From: an uncultured Planococcus sp.
GTDB lineage: Bacteria; Bacillota; Bacilli; Bacillales_A; Planococcaceae
Assembly (NCBI GenBank): GCA_947493585.1
Contig: CANLRI010000001.1
Coordinates: 248,001 to 312,000 of the forward strand
Direction: 5' to 3'
Length of the DNA stretch: 64,000 nucleotides
Part shown: piece by piece, positions 1 to 8,799 of the stretch
Layout of the letters: the number at the start of each line of letters is the position of its first letter
Position numbering within the stretch: the first letter of the stretch is position 1
Made by a program: the position numbers and the translations under genes
Notes under the pieces: generated by a model
Told to the model about the DNA's origin: nothing
Seen by the model: the letters and a program-made list of their open reading frames with translations, nothing else
Databases searched by the model: none

Positions 1-299
1 ACGGTGCAGTCAGTGCAGATGGAGACGTGATCGGAACCTATCTCCACGGCATTTTCCATAACCGCAACTTCACGCGTAAGCTGGTCAATGAATTACGTAC
101 CAAAAAAGGATTGGACCTGTTGGAAGACGATGTAAAAACCGATGCCCAGCGAAGGGAAGAAGCGTACGATTTTCTAGCGGCACAAGTTCGCAGCCATATG
201 AACGTGGCAGCGGTTTACCAATTACTCGGCTTTTTCAGAGTGTCGAAGAAGTCTATCGTCCACTATAACCCAAAAAGTGATTGCGTTTACGATATTTGA
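1..299 (+). CDS. cobQ: Cobyric acid synthase, C-terminal fragment (5' end outside the window)
   Basis: The open frame runs in from the left edge (codons start at base 3), so the GTG at 27 is not the real start. What is visible is the end of the class I glutamine amidotransferase domain: GTYLHGIFHN contains the His of the Cys-His-Glu triad, and it is followed by the usual helical tail (RREEAYDFLAAQVRSHMNV). Enzymes of this family amidate side chains of the corrin ring in cobalamin synthesis. The last 20 or so residues, after QLLG, are low in family character. They may be an altered tail, since a MITE-like repeat begins about 20 bases after the stop. Family assignment is fairly secure; the state of the rest of the gene cannot be judged. 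Confidence 0.75.
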   Translation, partial: GAVSADGDVIGTYLHGIFHNRNFTRKLVNELRTKKGLDLLEDDVKTDAQRREEAYDFLAAQVRSHMNVAAVYQLLGFFRVSKKSIVHYNPKSDCVYDI

Positions 300-317
300 A
301 ATCCAATAACCTATCAG

Positions 318-480
318 AGTATTTGAAGAAGCGTTTGCTCGTAAAACCTTCTGCTCAATAATGCTTCGCATTACTTCGCAAAGATAAGTTCTCACGTAGT
401 TCGACCTTATCTTTCCTGTGGGATCAGCGGGTTTGAGAGACCCCGCAGGAACAGAGTGACGAGGAGGCTCGATTCCCGCC
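318..480 (+). repeat. MITE-like dispersed repeat, copy A, left part (interrupted by an IS)
   Basis: This GC-rich intergenic element recurs at 8800-9010 (same orientation) and, shortened and inverted, at 6146-6275. It starts with the terminal sequence AGTATTTGAAGAAGCG and contains a GATAAG...CTTATC hairpin. The right part of this copy is at 2102-2137, beyond the insertion sequence. Joining the two parts across the 12-bp target duplication restores the consensus. There is no coding sequence in it. Confidence 0.8.
469..480 (+). repeat. Left target site duplication of the IS
   Basis: TCGATTCCCGCC directly precedes the left inverted repeat. The same 12 bases follow the right inverted repeat at 2090-2101. 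Confidence 0.9.
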
Positions 481-2089
481 CATATCTGTCAACTTAACGC
501 CAGGTGTAGATTCTTATCAAAGATGGTATGGAAGATTACCAACTTAAAACGAGAGGAGTCTTGATCATGGCGACTCGATCGGCGTATAAGGTACTCGATC
601 GATTGTTCACGGTGTTAACTCCTGAAAAGGTCGATGCTTTGGCTAAAGAAACGGGATTTATCCAGCGCAAACGAACTCTTTCAGCGAGTGATTTTCTATC
701 GTTGCTTTTTCAGTTTCAAGGGAATGTAGTCGGATGCACGTTACAAGAACTCTGCGGGAAACTCGCAGCTTAACACGATATTTCCGTAAGTCGGACGGCG
801 ATTGATAAAAAGTTTACGCTGCACGCTGTGCACTTTCTTCAACGGGTGGTACAAGAGTTGTTTCTTGCACAATCAACTCTACAGCTAACTTCCCACCTGG
901 AAGCCAAAGACTGGCCATTTACTAGTATCCGAGTAATTGACGCCACAGAAGCGAGTGTGCCAGACCGTTTAAAAGCACGAGCCCGAAAAACACGCCAAAC
1001 TCCCGTGAAAATCCAATACGAATTTGACGTGCTAACCGGGAGGTTGACTTTTTTTCATCTGGATTTCAAAAAGCTCAACGATGCTTCTATGGGCACGAAA
1101 CGGGTGCCGTTTCTAGAAGAAAAAGAACTCTGTCTACAAGATCTAGGATATTTCCGGATTCAGTCTCTCCAAGATATCCAAGAACAGGGCAGTTATTTTC
1201 TCTCCAAGTTTCGAAGTAATGCCTATTTAGCGTTTGAAAACCCTTTCCCAGACCAGTATCCCAATGGAGAGGCTATTCAAAACACGCTTTATCACAAGAT
1301 CGACTTGGTGGGGTTATCTCGAAACATGAAGCCTGGAGAGATTCTGGAACTCGAAGAAGTGCATTTCGGTTTAAAAGCATATTTCCCCGCCCGTTGTATT
1401 CTCTTGTCACGCGATGAAGCACAAACCAATGTCCGGCTGGATTGGATTGATCGCCGAGCTTCTAAATCATGTAAAAAACCCCTCGCCATCGTTCGAGAAA
1501 TGGCAGGGGTAATTGGGTATATGACGAATCTACCGGAAACAGTTCCACCGGAACGTGTATTGGAGTTATATCGGTTGCGTTGGCAAATTGAATTGATATT
1601 TAAAACGTTAAAATCCCAACTAAAAATGAAACAATTTAAACTAGTTAAACTTGAACGATGGCTGTGTCATCTGTACGGGACACTCTTGGTTCTCTTACTC
1701 AGTCAATTGATTGCCTATCAATTGCGGAACCTGATTTGGAAAGAAGAAGCGAAAGACATTAGTGAAACCGTGGCGATTCGAAGCATTGCCCGTGAAGGAT
1801 TGTCGAGACTTTACGAAGATTTTCGACACAAAAAGAAGGCCTTCGAAGCGTTCATCCATTCAATGAGCTGTTTACTCATCAAAACTGCACGGAAACCGCA
1901 TTCCGCCCAAGGGACCGCCTTGAATCGCCTTCAATTCACATAGGAGAACGCGAAAAAATCAGCCTCCCGCCCGGAGGTTATTTGGCGTTCTTACCTATTC
2001 TTATTGCCAGTTCCAAACAAAATAAAACCTGAGTAACTTAAGAAATTTTAGCAAAAAATCTGCGGAAATTTCTTAAGTTGACAGATATG
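481..2089 (+). mobile_element. IS4-family insertion sequence of IS231 type
   Basis: The element is 1609 bp. Its ends are perfect 17-bp inverted repeats beginning CATATCTGTCAACTTAA (481-497 and 2073-2089). It is flanked by 12-bp direct repeats TCGATTCCCGCC at 469-480 and 2090-2101. Duplications of 10-12 bp and a single transposase with a Y-x2-R-x3-E-x6-K motif are typical of the IS231 group in the IS4 family. Intact ends and an identical target duplication suggest a fairly recent insertion. Movement now would need transposase in trans, because the transposase frame has an internal stop. Confidence 0.93.
567..1943 (+). pseudogene. IS231-like DDE transposase with an in-frame stop
   Basis: Reading from ATG 567 (GAGGAG ribosome site 8-13 bases upstream) gives a 458-codon transposase in one frame, broken only by TAA at 771-773. 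The sequence on both sides of the stop reads through as one helical N-terminal domain (CGKLAA*HDISVSRTAIDKK), so this is a nonsense change and not a frameshift. Catalytic residues are all present: D near residue 125 (IDATEAS), D near 192 (DLGYF), and E342 within the YREK motif (Y335, R338, E342, K349). IS231 transposases are about 478 aa, so the length is normal. A restart at GTG 828 would make a 371-aa protein lacking the N-terminal DNA-binding part, so it is probably inactive. Confidence 0.9.
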
Positions 2090-2101
2090 TCGATTCCCGC
2101 C
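2090..2101 (+). repeat. Right target site duplication of the IS
   Basis: This is the exact 12-base copy of 469-480. It lies between the IS end and the remaining part of the interrupted MITE-like repeat. Confidence 0.9.
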
Positions 2102-2137
2102 CCACGGAAAGCGAGCGATAAGCTTCGGAAAATACGA
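2102..2137 (+). repeat. MITE-like dispersed repeat, copy A, right part
   Basis: This is the continuation of the repeat at 318-480 after the IS. It carries CGGAAAGCGAGCGATAAGC and the terminal CGGAAAATACG, matching 8975-9010 almost base for base. Confidence 0.85.
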
Positions 2138-2163
2138 CTCATGACTTTTTGTTTCACAACGGA

Positions 2164-2694
2164 TTAATCTGATTTCAATCTTGAATACATATTTAAGTCG
2201 AAAAACGTATCGTTTATTCTTTCAGTTTCCCGCAAAGTACCTTCATATTGGAAATTGAGCTTTTCCAACAGTCTGATTGATGGTTCATTGTTCGGGTCGA
2301 CCTTAGCTTCAATCCTGTTCAGCTGCATTTCAAGAAATCCATGATTCACTAGAGCGCTGACGGCTTCAGCAGCGAAACCCCGGCGCCAAAATTTCTGGCT
2401 GATATCATAAGCGACTTCGGCTTTTGCATTTTCATGATCGACAAAATTAAATCCACAAGAGCCGATCAAATCGCCAGTTTCCAACTTGATGATCGAATAG
2501 CGAATGGCTGCCTGGTCCTGATGCAGTTGATCAAACAATTGAATCATCTCCATTGCCTGGACTTCGGAAGTGAAGTTTTCAATATTCATAAACTCGGTCA
2601 CCATTGGGTCAGACCAGATCTGGAACAGCTCGTTAGCATCAGCGGGTTCCATTTTTCTCAATAACAATCGTTCGGTGTTCATTTGTAAAATCAA
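2164..2694 (-). CDS. GNAT-family N-acetyltransferase (RimJ/RimL-like)
   Basis: The 176-aa protein starts ERLLLRK and has the acetyl-CoA loop WRRGFAAEAV and the late motif PNNEPSIRLLEKLNF. These features are typical of the acetyltransferase_3 group that modifies protein N-termini or small-molecule amines; the substrate cannot be told. The start chosen is TTG 2694, because GGAGGG at 2702-2707 lies 7 bases before it. ATG 2682 is the alternative but is 19 bases from that site. The open frame continues to 3009, but this extension is AT-rich with no family character. The gene stands alone between the IS/repeat and the divergent lipoprotein gene. Confidence 0.85.
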   Translation of the reverse strand: MILQMNTERLLLRKMEPADANELFQIWSDPMVTEFMNIENFTSEVQAMEMIQLFDQLHQDQAAIRYSIIKLETGDLIGSCGFNFVDHENAKAEVAYDISQKFWRRGFAAEAVSALVNHGFLEMQLNRIEAKVDPNNEPSIRLLEKLNFQYEGTLRETERINDTFFDLNMYSRLKSD

Positions 2695-3127
2695 TAGTAT
2701 TCCCTCCATTTTTGAAAGTGTCGAGGTAATCATATTGATATCTGCGCATAGTTCAGTCCCTTCAAGTGAAAAGTTAGTTCTAGTATATAGCGCGATTGTT
2801 GGTGTAACAAGGACAGGCAAACGATAAAATCGTTCACGAGTAGAATCCATTACATTCATTGTGCAATTATCAAAATTCAAGGTTAGGAAAATTCTTGATG
2901 TAATTTTTGAATCAATTATAGTTCCTGTTTTCACTGTTAAATTGAAGGTGTTTTTAAATATCCTATGCCCAAAACTCATATTGAAATATTTGATATAGGC
3001 ATTAGTCATTTGAATTCCAGCGCTTTATGATGATATTGAAAATATAAAATATCCATTTAAGACGAGTAAATCAGCCTACTTAATTTAGATTCAGTAAATT
3101 TCTCCATAGTCTCAACAGGAAGGGGAA

Positions 3128-3637
3128 ATGAAAATGAAGAAAATAGCTTTGTCATTAGGCATCATCGTCATGGCTCTTGGCTTAAGTGCTTGTGATGAGA
3201 GCGAAACGCCGAATGCTGAAGAACAATCAAGTCATGACAATAACCAGAAAAGGGAGGAAGCGCAGATGGCAAATCTACTTGCTTTAGAATTGCAAATAGG
3301 GGACGAAGTATTCTCAGCACAACTTTACGAAAGCGAGACAACCGAAGCATTGCTTGAATTGCTTCCGTTAACCATAGACATGGAAGATCTTCATGGAAAT
3401 GAAAAATTCTTTTATCTTTCAGAAAGGCTCCCAACAAATTCTGAGAGCCCAGAGCATATTAATGCGGGAGACATCATGCTTTACGGAGACGATTGCCTGG
3501 TATTCTTTTATGACCTGCTTTCAACTTCCCATCAATACACGCGTCTTGGCTATATCGAAGATGTGGAAAGCTTTACTCAAGCGGTCGGAGAGGGGAATGT
3601 TACGGTCGCTCTTGATTTCGCCGGAAATGACGAATAA
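3128..3637 (+). CDS. Secreted lipoprotein with a cyclophilin-like fold domain
   Basis: The 169-aa protein has a lipoprotein signal peptide (MKMKKIALSLGIIVMALGL) and lipobox LSAC with Cys22, so it should be anchored on the outer face of the membrane. A charged linker (about 24-48) leads to a domain with LPLTIDMEDL, GDIMLYGDDCLVFFYD and LGYIED, the pattern of the small cyclophilin-like beta-barrel family (Cyclophil_like). Members lack clear prolyl isomerase residues and their function is unknown. A good ribosome site (AGGAAGGGG) precedes the ATG. A hairpin terminator follows at 3655-3692. Likely monocistronic. Confidence 0.8.
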   Translation: MKMKKIALSLGIIVMALGLSACDESETPNAEEQSSHDNNQKREEAQMANLLALELQIGDEVFSAQLYESETTEALLELLPLTIDMEDLHGNEKFFYLSERLPTNSESPEHINAGDIMLYGDDCLVFFYDLLSTSHQYTRLGYIEDVESFTQAVGEGNVTVALDFAGNDE

Positions 3638-3654
3638 AAGGCTTATATAGTTGA

Positions 3655-3692
3655 AGAACGCATCAAGTCCTAGACTCGATGCGTTCTTTTTA
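3655..3692 (+). terminator. Rho-independent terminator after the lipoprotein gene
   Basis: GAACGCATC pairs with GATGCGTTC around a short loop and is followed by TTTTT. Confidence 0.85.
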
Positions 3693-3726
3693 TCGCTCAT
3701 CCAATTAGGGAACAAATGATTCTCAA

Positions 3727-4299
3727 CTATTCCGTAATTTTCTTTGTGGCCTTTGCCGGGACTCCTGCCACCACTGTGTTTGAAGGGACGTCTTTTGAAA
3801 CGACAGCCCCTGCCGCCACAACGGCATTGTCCCCGATCGTCACGCCCGGAAGGATGGTGGCGTTTGAGCCAATCCATACGTTTTCCCCGATAACTACAGG
3901 AGAGGGCGTGGTGGTGCCTCTTGTTTCCAAGGGCAAGCCGTGATTCAAGGTAGCGATCGAGACATTCATGCCGATCAATGAGCCATTGCCGATGATGATG
4001 CCGCCCCGGTCCTGGAAAGAACAACCGGTATTGATGAACACATTTTTACCGATGCTTATGTTCTTGCCGAAGTCCGTGTAGAAGGGAGGCAAACATAAAA
4101 ACGAGGCGTCGACTGTTGCGCCTGTCAGTTCAGAGAACAGTGCGACGATTTCTTTTTGCGTGTTAAAAGTTGAGTTCAACTCCACCATGATCTTCTGGGC
4201 TTGAAAACTGCTTTGCACCAAAAGGCTGTGCAATTCTTTATCTGTACTTGAGATGGGGTTGCCTGCTTTGCAAAAAGCGATAAACTCTTGCATCTCCAT
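3727..4299 (-). CDS. Maltose/galactoside O-acetyltransferase-like hexapeptide-repeat protein
   Basis: The 190-aa protein has an N-terminal helical Mac domain (about 1-55) and then a left-handed beta-helix of hexapeptide repeats. Visible repeat stretches are IGKNVFINTGCSF, IGNGSLIGMNV, VVIGENVWIGSN and VTIGDNAVVAAGAVV, ending in VPSNTVVAGVPAKATKKI. The catalytic His is in TLNHGLPLE. Family members move acetyl from acetyl-CoA to sugar hydroxyls and act as cytoplasmic trimers; the exact sugar is not certain. The gene is 31 bases downstream of the SDR gene on the same strand, so the two probably share a transcript. Confidence 0.88.
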   Translation of the reverse strand: MEMQEFIAFCKAGNPISSTDKELHSLLVQSSFQAQKIMVELNSTFNTQKEIVALFSELTGATVDASFLCLPPFYTDFGKNISIGKNVFINTGCSFQDRGGIIIGNGSLIGMNVSIATLNHGLPLETRGTTTPSPVVIGENVWIGSNATILPGVTIGDNAVVAAGAVVSKDVPSNTVVAGVPAKATKKITE

Positions 4300-4330
4300 C
4301 TGAAAACCGCCTTTCCTTATTCTATTCTCT

Positions 4331-5065
4331 TTATACCTCTTGAGCTGTCGGGCGAATGATCATATCGCTGACCGACACGCGATCCGGTGTATCGATGACA
4401 TACGCGACTGCTTGGGCAATGTCTTCTGCGGCGAGTCCCCACTCTGATTGGGCTTGGTGAAGAGCGGCCGACGCTTCTTTGTCATTGATGGTTGTATATA
4501 ATTCGGTCAGGACAGCGCCCGGCGAGATAATCGTGGATTTGATGTTGTTTTCACGCTGCTCTTGTCTCAAGCCTTCCATAATGGCCCGGACAGCGAATTT
4601 GGTCCCGCAGTAAACGGCTGAATGCAGGTAGACCACATGTCCTGCCACAGAATCGGTAGAGATGATGTGGCCGGATTTTTGTTCGACCATCTTCGGCAAC
4701 GCTGCTGCAATGCCATTCAATACACCCATCACATTAATATCCAGCATGTTTTTCCATTCGTCGCGTCGCGTTTCAGCCAACGGGGCGGTCGGCATAATTC
4801 CGGCATTATTGAACAGCACATCCAATTGACCATACTCGGCAATCGCCAAATCAATGACTTGCTGCACTTCTTCGTGATTTGTCACATCAGCTTTGCTGTA
4901 GACAATGTGTGCTTCCGGCAGTGATTCTTTGATCTCTTTCAAGCGATCTTCTCTGCGTGCTGCCAATACCAATTTGGCGCCTTTTTCGGCCAAGTTTCTG
5001 GCTGTTGCTTCTCCAATACCGCTGGATGCTCCCATAATGATAATGACTTTTCCTTTAATTGCCAT
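4331..5065 (-). CDS. Short-chain dehydrogenase/reductase
   Basis: The 244-aa classical SDR has the nucleotide-binding GASSGIGEAT motif near residue 10, NNAGIMP, a catalytic Ser in STDSVAG and YCGTKFAV as the YxxxK motif. ATG 5065 is chosen because AAGGAGG lies 8 bases upstream; the ATG-like start at 5083 would put this ribosome site inside the gene. It is divergent from the LysR gene at 5189, with a palindromic site between them. Control of this NAD(P)H oxidoreductase by that regulator is therefore likely. The substrate is unknown. Confidence 0.9.
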   Translation of the reverse strand: MAIKGKVIIIMGASSGIGEATARNLAEKGAKLVLAARREDRLKEIKESLPEAHIVYSKADVTNHEEVQQVIDLAIAEYGQLDVLFNNAGIMPTAPLAETRRDEWKNMLDINVMGVLNGIAAALPKMVEQKSGHIISTDSVAGHVVYLHSAVYCGTKFAVRAIMEGLRQEQRENNIKSTIISPGAVLTELYTTINDKEASAALHQAQSEWGLAAEDIAQAVAYVIDTPDRVSVSDMIIRPTAQEV

Positions 5066-5125
5066 GTGGAATTCCTCCTTCAAAATAATTATCTATTCGT
5101 TCTCATCATAAAATGATAGTATTCA

Positions 5126-5144
5126 GATATCCAATACCTATATC
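5126..5144. promoter_or_regulatory. Candidate LysR-type operator between the SDR and LysR genes
   Basis: GATAT-N9-ATATC is a perfect 5-bp inverted repeat with LysR-type spacing (T-N11-A inside it). It lies in the 123-bp divergent promoter region. Confidence 0.45.
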
Positions 5145-5188
5145 AGATAATCTATTATGCTTTTTGGGCATAAGAAAAGGAGACTATT

Positions 5189-6070
5189 ATGGAACTTCGC
5201 GTATTGCGCTACTTTATTGCGGTAGCGAGAGAACAAAATATTTCGGCTGCGGCTAAACAGCTGCATTTGTCTCAACCGACACTATCCCGGCAATTGAAAG
5301 AACTAGAAGCGGAACTGGGAACGACTTTATTTGAACGGGGAAACCGGAAAATCACCTTAACGGAAGAAGGGTTGTTCCTGTTCAATAAAGCAAAGGAAAT
5401 CGTGGAATTGACCGAAAAAACCGAAGCCAATTTGAAAGGGACGAAACAGGAAATTGGCGGGGAAGTTTATATTGGCGGTGGTGAAACCGAAGCGATGCGA
5501 TTAATTGCGAAAGCATGCAAAGAGCTGCTCGAAAACCACTCAGGCATCCGTTTCCATCTATACAGCGGCAACGCGGACGACATCACCGATAAATTGGAGA
5601 ATGGCTTGCTGGATTTCGGTATTGTCATCGAACCGATGGACAAGCAGAGATACGATTATATAAAACTGCCAGTGACTGACCGTTGGGGCGTATTAATGCG
5701 AAAAGACAGCCCGCTCGCACAACAGCCGTTTATCCAGCCTGAAGATTTGATGGATAAGCCCTTATTGATTTCACGACAAACGGCGGTCAGCAATGAAATG
5801 TCTGGCTGGTTCGGAAAAAATATTGAGGATCTGCATGTGGTTGGAACTTATAATTTGATCTACAATGCGGCATTGATGGTGGAAGAAAACATTGGCTATG
5901 CATTATGTCTGGATAAGTTAGTGAATACTGGTGAAGATAGCAAACTGTGTTTTATCCCATTGCGCCCGAAATTAGAAGCGAACTTAAATATTATTTGGAA
6001 AAAGCACCAGGTTTTCTCCAGTGCAGCGAATTTGTTTTTGCAACAACTTCGAATTCATTTACACAACTAG
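5189..6070 (+). CDS. LysR-family transcriptional regulator
   Basis: The 293-aa protein has an N-terminal winged helix-turn-helix (MELRVLRYFIAVAREQN, then AAKQLHLSQPTLSRQLKELEAELG) and a C-terminal periplasmic-binding-like co-inducer domain from about residue 90. Such proteins usually bind between themselves and a divergent target, here the SDR gene at 4331-5065 and possibly the acetyltransferase after it. A good AAAAGGAG ribosome site precedes the ATG. The gene ends just before the terminator at 6085. The inducer is unknown. Confidence 0.93.
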   Translation: MELRVLRYFIAVAREQNISAAAKQLHLSQPTLSRQLKELEAELGTTLFERGNRKITLTEEGLFLFNKAKEIVELTEKTEANLKGTKQEIGGEVYIGGGETEAMRLIAKACKELLENHSGIRFHLYSGNADDITDKLENGLLDFGIVIEPMDKQRYDYIKLPVTDRWGVLMRKDSPLAQQPFIQPEDLMDKPLLISRQTAVSNEMSGWFGKNIEDLHVVGTYNLIYNAALMVEENIGYALCLDKLVNTGEDSKLCFIPLRPKLEANLNIIWKKHQVFSSAANLFLQQLRIHLHN

Positions 6071-6084
6071 AGCTCTATAAATAG

Positions 6085-6130
6085 AAAAAAACATCAAGCT
6101 TTGATTGGCTTGATGTTTTTCTGCTTGTCG
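6085..6130 (+). terminator. Terminator after lysR, first copy of a duplicated hairpin
   Basis: ACATCAAGC pairs with GCTTGATGT, with A and T runs on either side, so it can work in both directions. The 46 bases ending TGCTTGTCG are repeated almost exactly at 6357-6403. Confidence 0.85.
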
Positions 6131-6145
6131 GGAAAGTTAAGGGGA

Positions 6146-6275
6146 CGTATTTTCCGAAGCTTATCGCTCGCTTTCCGTGGGCTCGCGCCCAAGCCTCCTC
6201 AGTCGCTGTGCGCCTTGCGGGGTCTCGGTCGTCTCGCTTTACCACAGGAGTCGAGCGAACGCTTCTCCAAATACT
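6146..6275 (-). repeat. MITE-like dispersed repeat, copy B (short form, inverted)
   Basis: On the minus strand this copy starts AGTATTTGGAGAAGCG and ends CGGAAAATACG, as copies A and C do. It lacks the internal GATAAG...CTTATC hairpin (about 75 bases). Its two ends are imperfect inverted repeats of each other (GTATTT...GAAGC...CGCTCG). It lies between two copies of the same terminator hairpin. Confidence 0.8.
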
Positions 6276-6356
6276 TAGATAGGTCATTGATTTTTGAATG
6301 TAGAAAAGACGATTACTTTTTAATTAATAGTGGATTAATAGACTTCATCAATACTC

Positions 6357-6403
6357 TAAAAAACATCAAGCTTTGATTGGCTTGATGTTTTTTCTGCTTG
6401 TCG
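6357..6403 (-). terminator. Terminator for the histidine kinase gene, second copy of the duplicated hairpin
   Basis: The stem-loop (ACATCAAGC/GCTTGATGT) and flanks match 6085-6130, differing mainly in the length of T and A runs. It lies just past the kinase stop at 6417. Confidence 0.8.
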
Positions 6404-6416
6404 TAAAACTGAAATT

Positions 6417-8495
6417 TTATTTAACAGGGTCCTCGTCTCGTTCGGGTTCAATCCGAAACTTCGTGAAGAAGATCGTGCCTTGAGACCCTGTTTCAATGGT
6501 AATCGTTGCATTATGACGTGCCGCCACAGCGTAACAGATGCCCAGGCCGAGTCCAGTGCCTTCGTCTTTTGTCGTGTAAAAAGGCGTGCCGATTTTATCA
6601 ATAATGGCGGGATCGATGCCGCTGCCTTGATCCTGCACTGCCAGCACCACGGAATTGTCGTTTTCCGGATAAGTGCCGATGGTCAATGTCTGCCCCTCGT
6701 TCATCGCTTCCAGTCCATTACGGTATAAATTGATGATCAATTGCCGGATTTCGTTATGATTCAACAATAGTTCCGGCACTTCCTGCGTGTAAATATGGAT
6801 TTGTTTGTTCTGATTGGCTGTATCGATTTTGATCAACGGCGAAATGTCCTCAAGGATGGTGTTTATGCTCATCATTTTCATGTCCGAAGTCCGCGTATTG
6901 CCCACGGACAGGAATTCAGTGATGATGGCGTTCGCCCGATCCAACTCACCGATCATCAAGTTGAAATGGGAAGCGTGCGGCGCCAGTTGTTCATTCATTA
7001 ACATCAATTGCAGAAAACCGCGCACCGTCGTCATTGGGTTGCGGATCTCATGGCTGATTCCAGCCGCCATCTGGCCGATTAAATCCAAATTGGCGAGTCT
7101 TTTCAGTTCTTTCTCGTATTGCTTCTTTTCCTTGATATTTTTCAGCACGCAGCAGATGCCGTCATCAAACGGATAGGCGGTCATTTCAAACCAAAAATCT
7201 TCCGCGTCGGATTGCACTTCAAAGCGAACCGTCACCCGGTCATTCATGGCCAGGTGGAACTCATTATAGGTGAGTGTATCAATAGTTTCTGGGAAGACAT
7301 CCCAAATGTTTTTGCCAAGCACCTCGTCCGCTTGTTTGCCTTTCGGTAAAAAAAGATGCTGGTTGATATAGGTATATTCCCAGTTTTTGTTCAGCACAAA
7401 AAACCCGTCCGTGATGCTTTCAATGACGCTATTGACCCGCTTGTTTGCCGCATACAATGCACTCGTCCGCTCTTCCACCATTCCTTCTAATTGATCCATG
7501 TACAATAAATTCGAAAAAACCGGAGCGGTAGCTTCGATGATGGACTGGGCGAAAGGAATTTGCAAATCCACGGCGTCTTCTGCCACTTCGCAACGGCATA
7601 CCGCGGACACGACGCCATGAACTTTGCCCATAGAAATCATTGGGAGCAGCAGCAACTCATGTTGAGCACCCAAGTTTGTGCGGATTACTTCTTTTTGCAA
7701 TATGGCACGTGCGACCAGTTCTGCATAAATGGCGTTTAGCCCCATTTCGACGAGGAGTTCCTGCCAGTGCTGTTCGGTCATATCATTGACTGCCTGAAAT
7801 TGGGTTGGTGTACCGCCTTTAGTGCTTGGTGCGTGGATGATATGGGCGGCGAAATCGCCGCCGCCCAATGCCCGTTTCAAATAGGCGAAGCAAATATTCA
7901 GGCTTTGCTGGATTGTGGGGCAGAAAGATAGTTCACGGGTAAGGTCGAGCAATAATTGCTTTTCCCTTAATAGTTTCTCTTTTTGATTGAAGCTCTTCGC
8001 GTTTTGAATGGCGACCGCTGCCATATTTACATAAGCTTCGACACTTTCAATTTCTGATTGCGTCAGATTCATCGGAGTGCCGTAATTGAACAAGAACACC
8101 ATCCCCATAAAATCCGTTTCATAGGAAATCGGAAGCGCCAATAAGGAATTGATTTGGAAGGCGCCTACTGGCTTCAAGTCCGGCCGGTTGTCTGTTGCTG
8201 TATCCGCAATATAAATGGTTTTCCGTGTCGCTATCAATTCCGCTGCCAGATTGTCTGTTTTTGGATCAATCACTTGAGATTGCAGCGTCATACCGCTCAT
8301 CATCTCCGGCTTTCCCGCGAAGCCACGGTACGTGCCATCGCCTTGTGGCAAAAAGATCCCGACAGAATCGCAGCGAACGATTTCCTCGGAAATGGCCGTC
8401 GTGACCTGCTGCAGAACTTCATGCAAGTCGAGCTTCGTATTTACAATGCGTGTGATGTTCGCAAGCCTTGAATACCGCGATTGATCATTCACCAT
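6417..8495 (-). CDS. GAF-GAF-PAS sensor histidine kinase
   Basis: The 692-aa kinase has no clear membrane segment. Domains in order: GAF (about 20-165), a second GAF-like region (about 180-330), PAS (about 352-455), HisKA with phospho-acceptor H482 in SHEIRNPMTT, and HATPase_c with N-box NLYRNGLEA (about 589), G1 DQGSGI (622) and G2 GTGLGLG (646). HEIRNP with the TTVRGFLQL sequence is the form seen in the sporulation-type kinases of Bacillus (KinA-E). It may thus feed a phosphorelay, as no partner response regulator is adjacent. ATG 8495 has GGAG 7 bases upstream. It is transcribed alone. The signal is unknown; the GAF domains suggest a small cytoplasmic ligand or redox cue. Confidence 0.92.
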   Translation of the reverse strand: MVNDQSRYSRLANITRIVNTKLDLHEVLQQVTTAISEEIVRCDSVGIFLPQGDGTYRGFAGKPEMMSGMTLQSQVIDPKTDNLAAELIATRKTIYIADTATDNRPDLKPVGAFQINSLLALPISYETDFMGMVFLFNYGTPMNLTQSEIESVEAYVNMAAVAIQNAKSFNQKEKLLREKQLLLDLTRELSFCPTIQQSLNICFAYLKRALGGGDFAAHIIHAPSTKGGTPTQFQAVNDMTEQHWQELLVEMGLNAIYAELVARAILQKEVIRTNLGAQHELLLLPMISMGKVHGVVSAVCRCEVAEDAVDLQIPFAQSIIEATAPVFSNLLYMDQLEGMVEERTSALYAANKRVNSVIESITDGFFVLNKNWEYTYINQHLFLPKGKQADEVLGKNIWDVFPETIDTLTYNEFHLAMNDRVTVRFEVQSDAEDFWFEMTAYPFDDGICCVLKNIKEKKQYEKELKRLANLDLIGQMAAGISHEIRNPMTTVRGFLQLMLMNEQLAPHASHFNLMIGELDRANAIITEFLSVGNTRTSDMKMMSINTILEDISPLIKIDTANQNKQIHIYTQEVPELLLNHNEIRQLIINLYRNGLEAMNEGQTLTIGTYPENDNSVVLAVQDQGSGIDPAIIDKIGTPFYTTKDEGTGLGLGICYAVAARHNATITIETGSQGTIFFTKFRIEPERDEDPVK

Positions 8496-8680
8496 AGTAT
8501 GTCTCCATTCTCCCCAATCAATTGTTGGGGCCTATCTGCAAGTACTTTTAAACTTCTTTTCCGAATCACTTTATATCTGTCTACAATATTACTATATCCA
8601 TGTAGTTACAATCCTTTTATTTGTGAATAAATATTTGCCTGAAACATTTACGTTGAATACAGAATGGATTCCCACAATCT

Positions 8681-8716
8681 AAAAAAACACCAAGCTGTGA
8701 TTAGCTTGGTGTTTCT
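8681..8716 (-). terminator. Terminator downstream of the NhaC gene
   Basis: ACACCAAGCT pairs with AGCTTGGTGT, and on the minus strand a T-run follows. It is about 300 bases past the nhaC stop, with repeat copy C lying between. Confidence 0.75.
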
Positions 8717-8799
8717 ATAGTGCTCAAGAAGTCTGCTAATTCATCATGAATTAGAATAGAATCGCTTTTTTCTATATTCAATATTTAATGCTCTTTCTA

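Noticed and set aside
2695..3009. N-terminal extension of the GNAT gene to 3009
   Set aside because: AT-rich, no acetyltransferase character, and the ribosome site fits TTG 2694.
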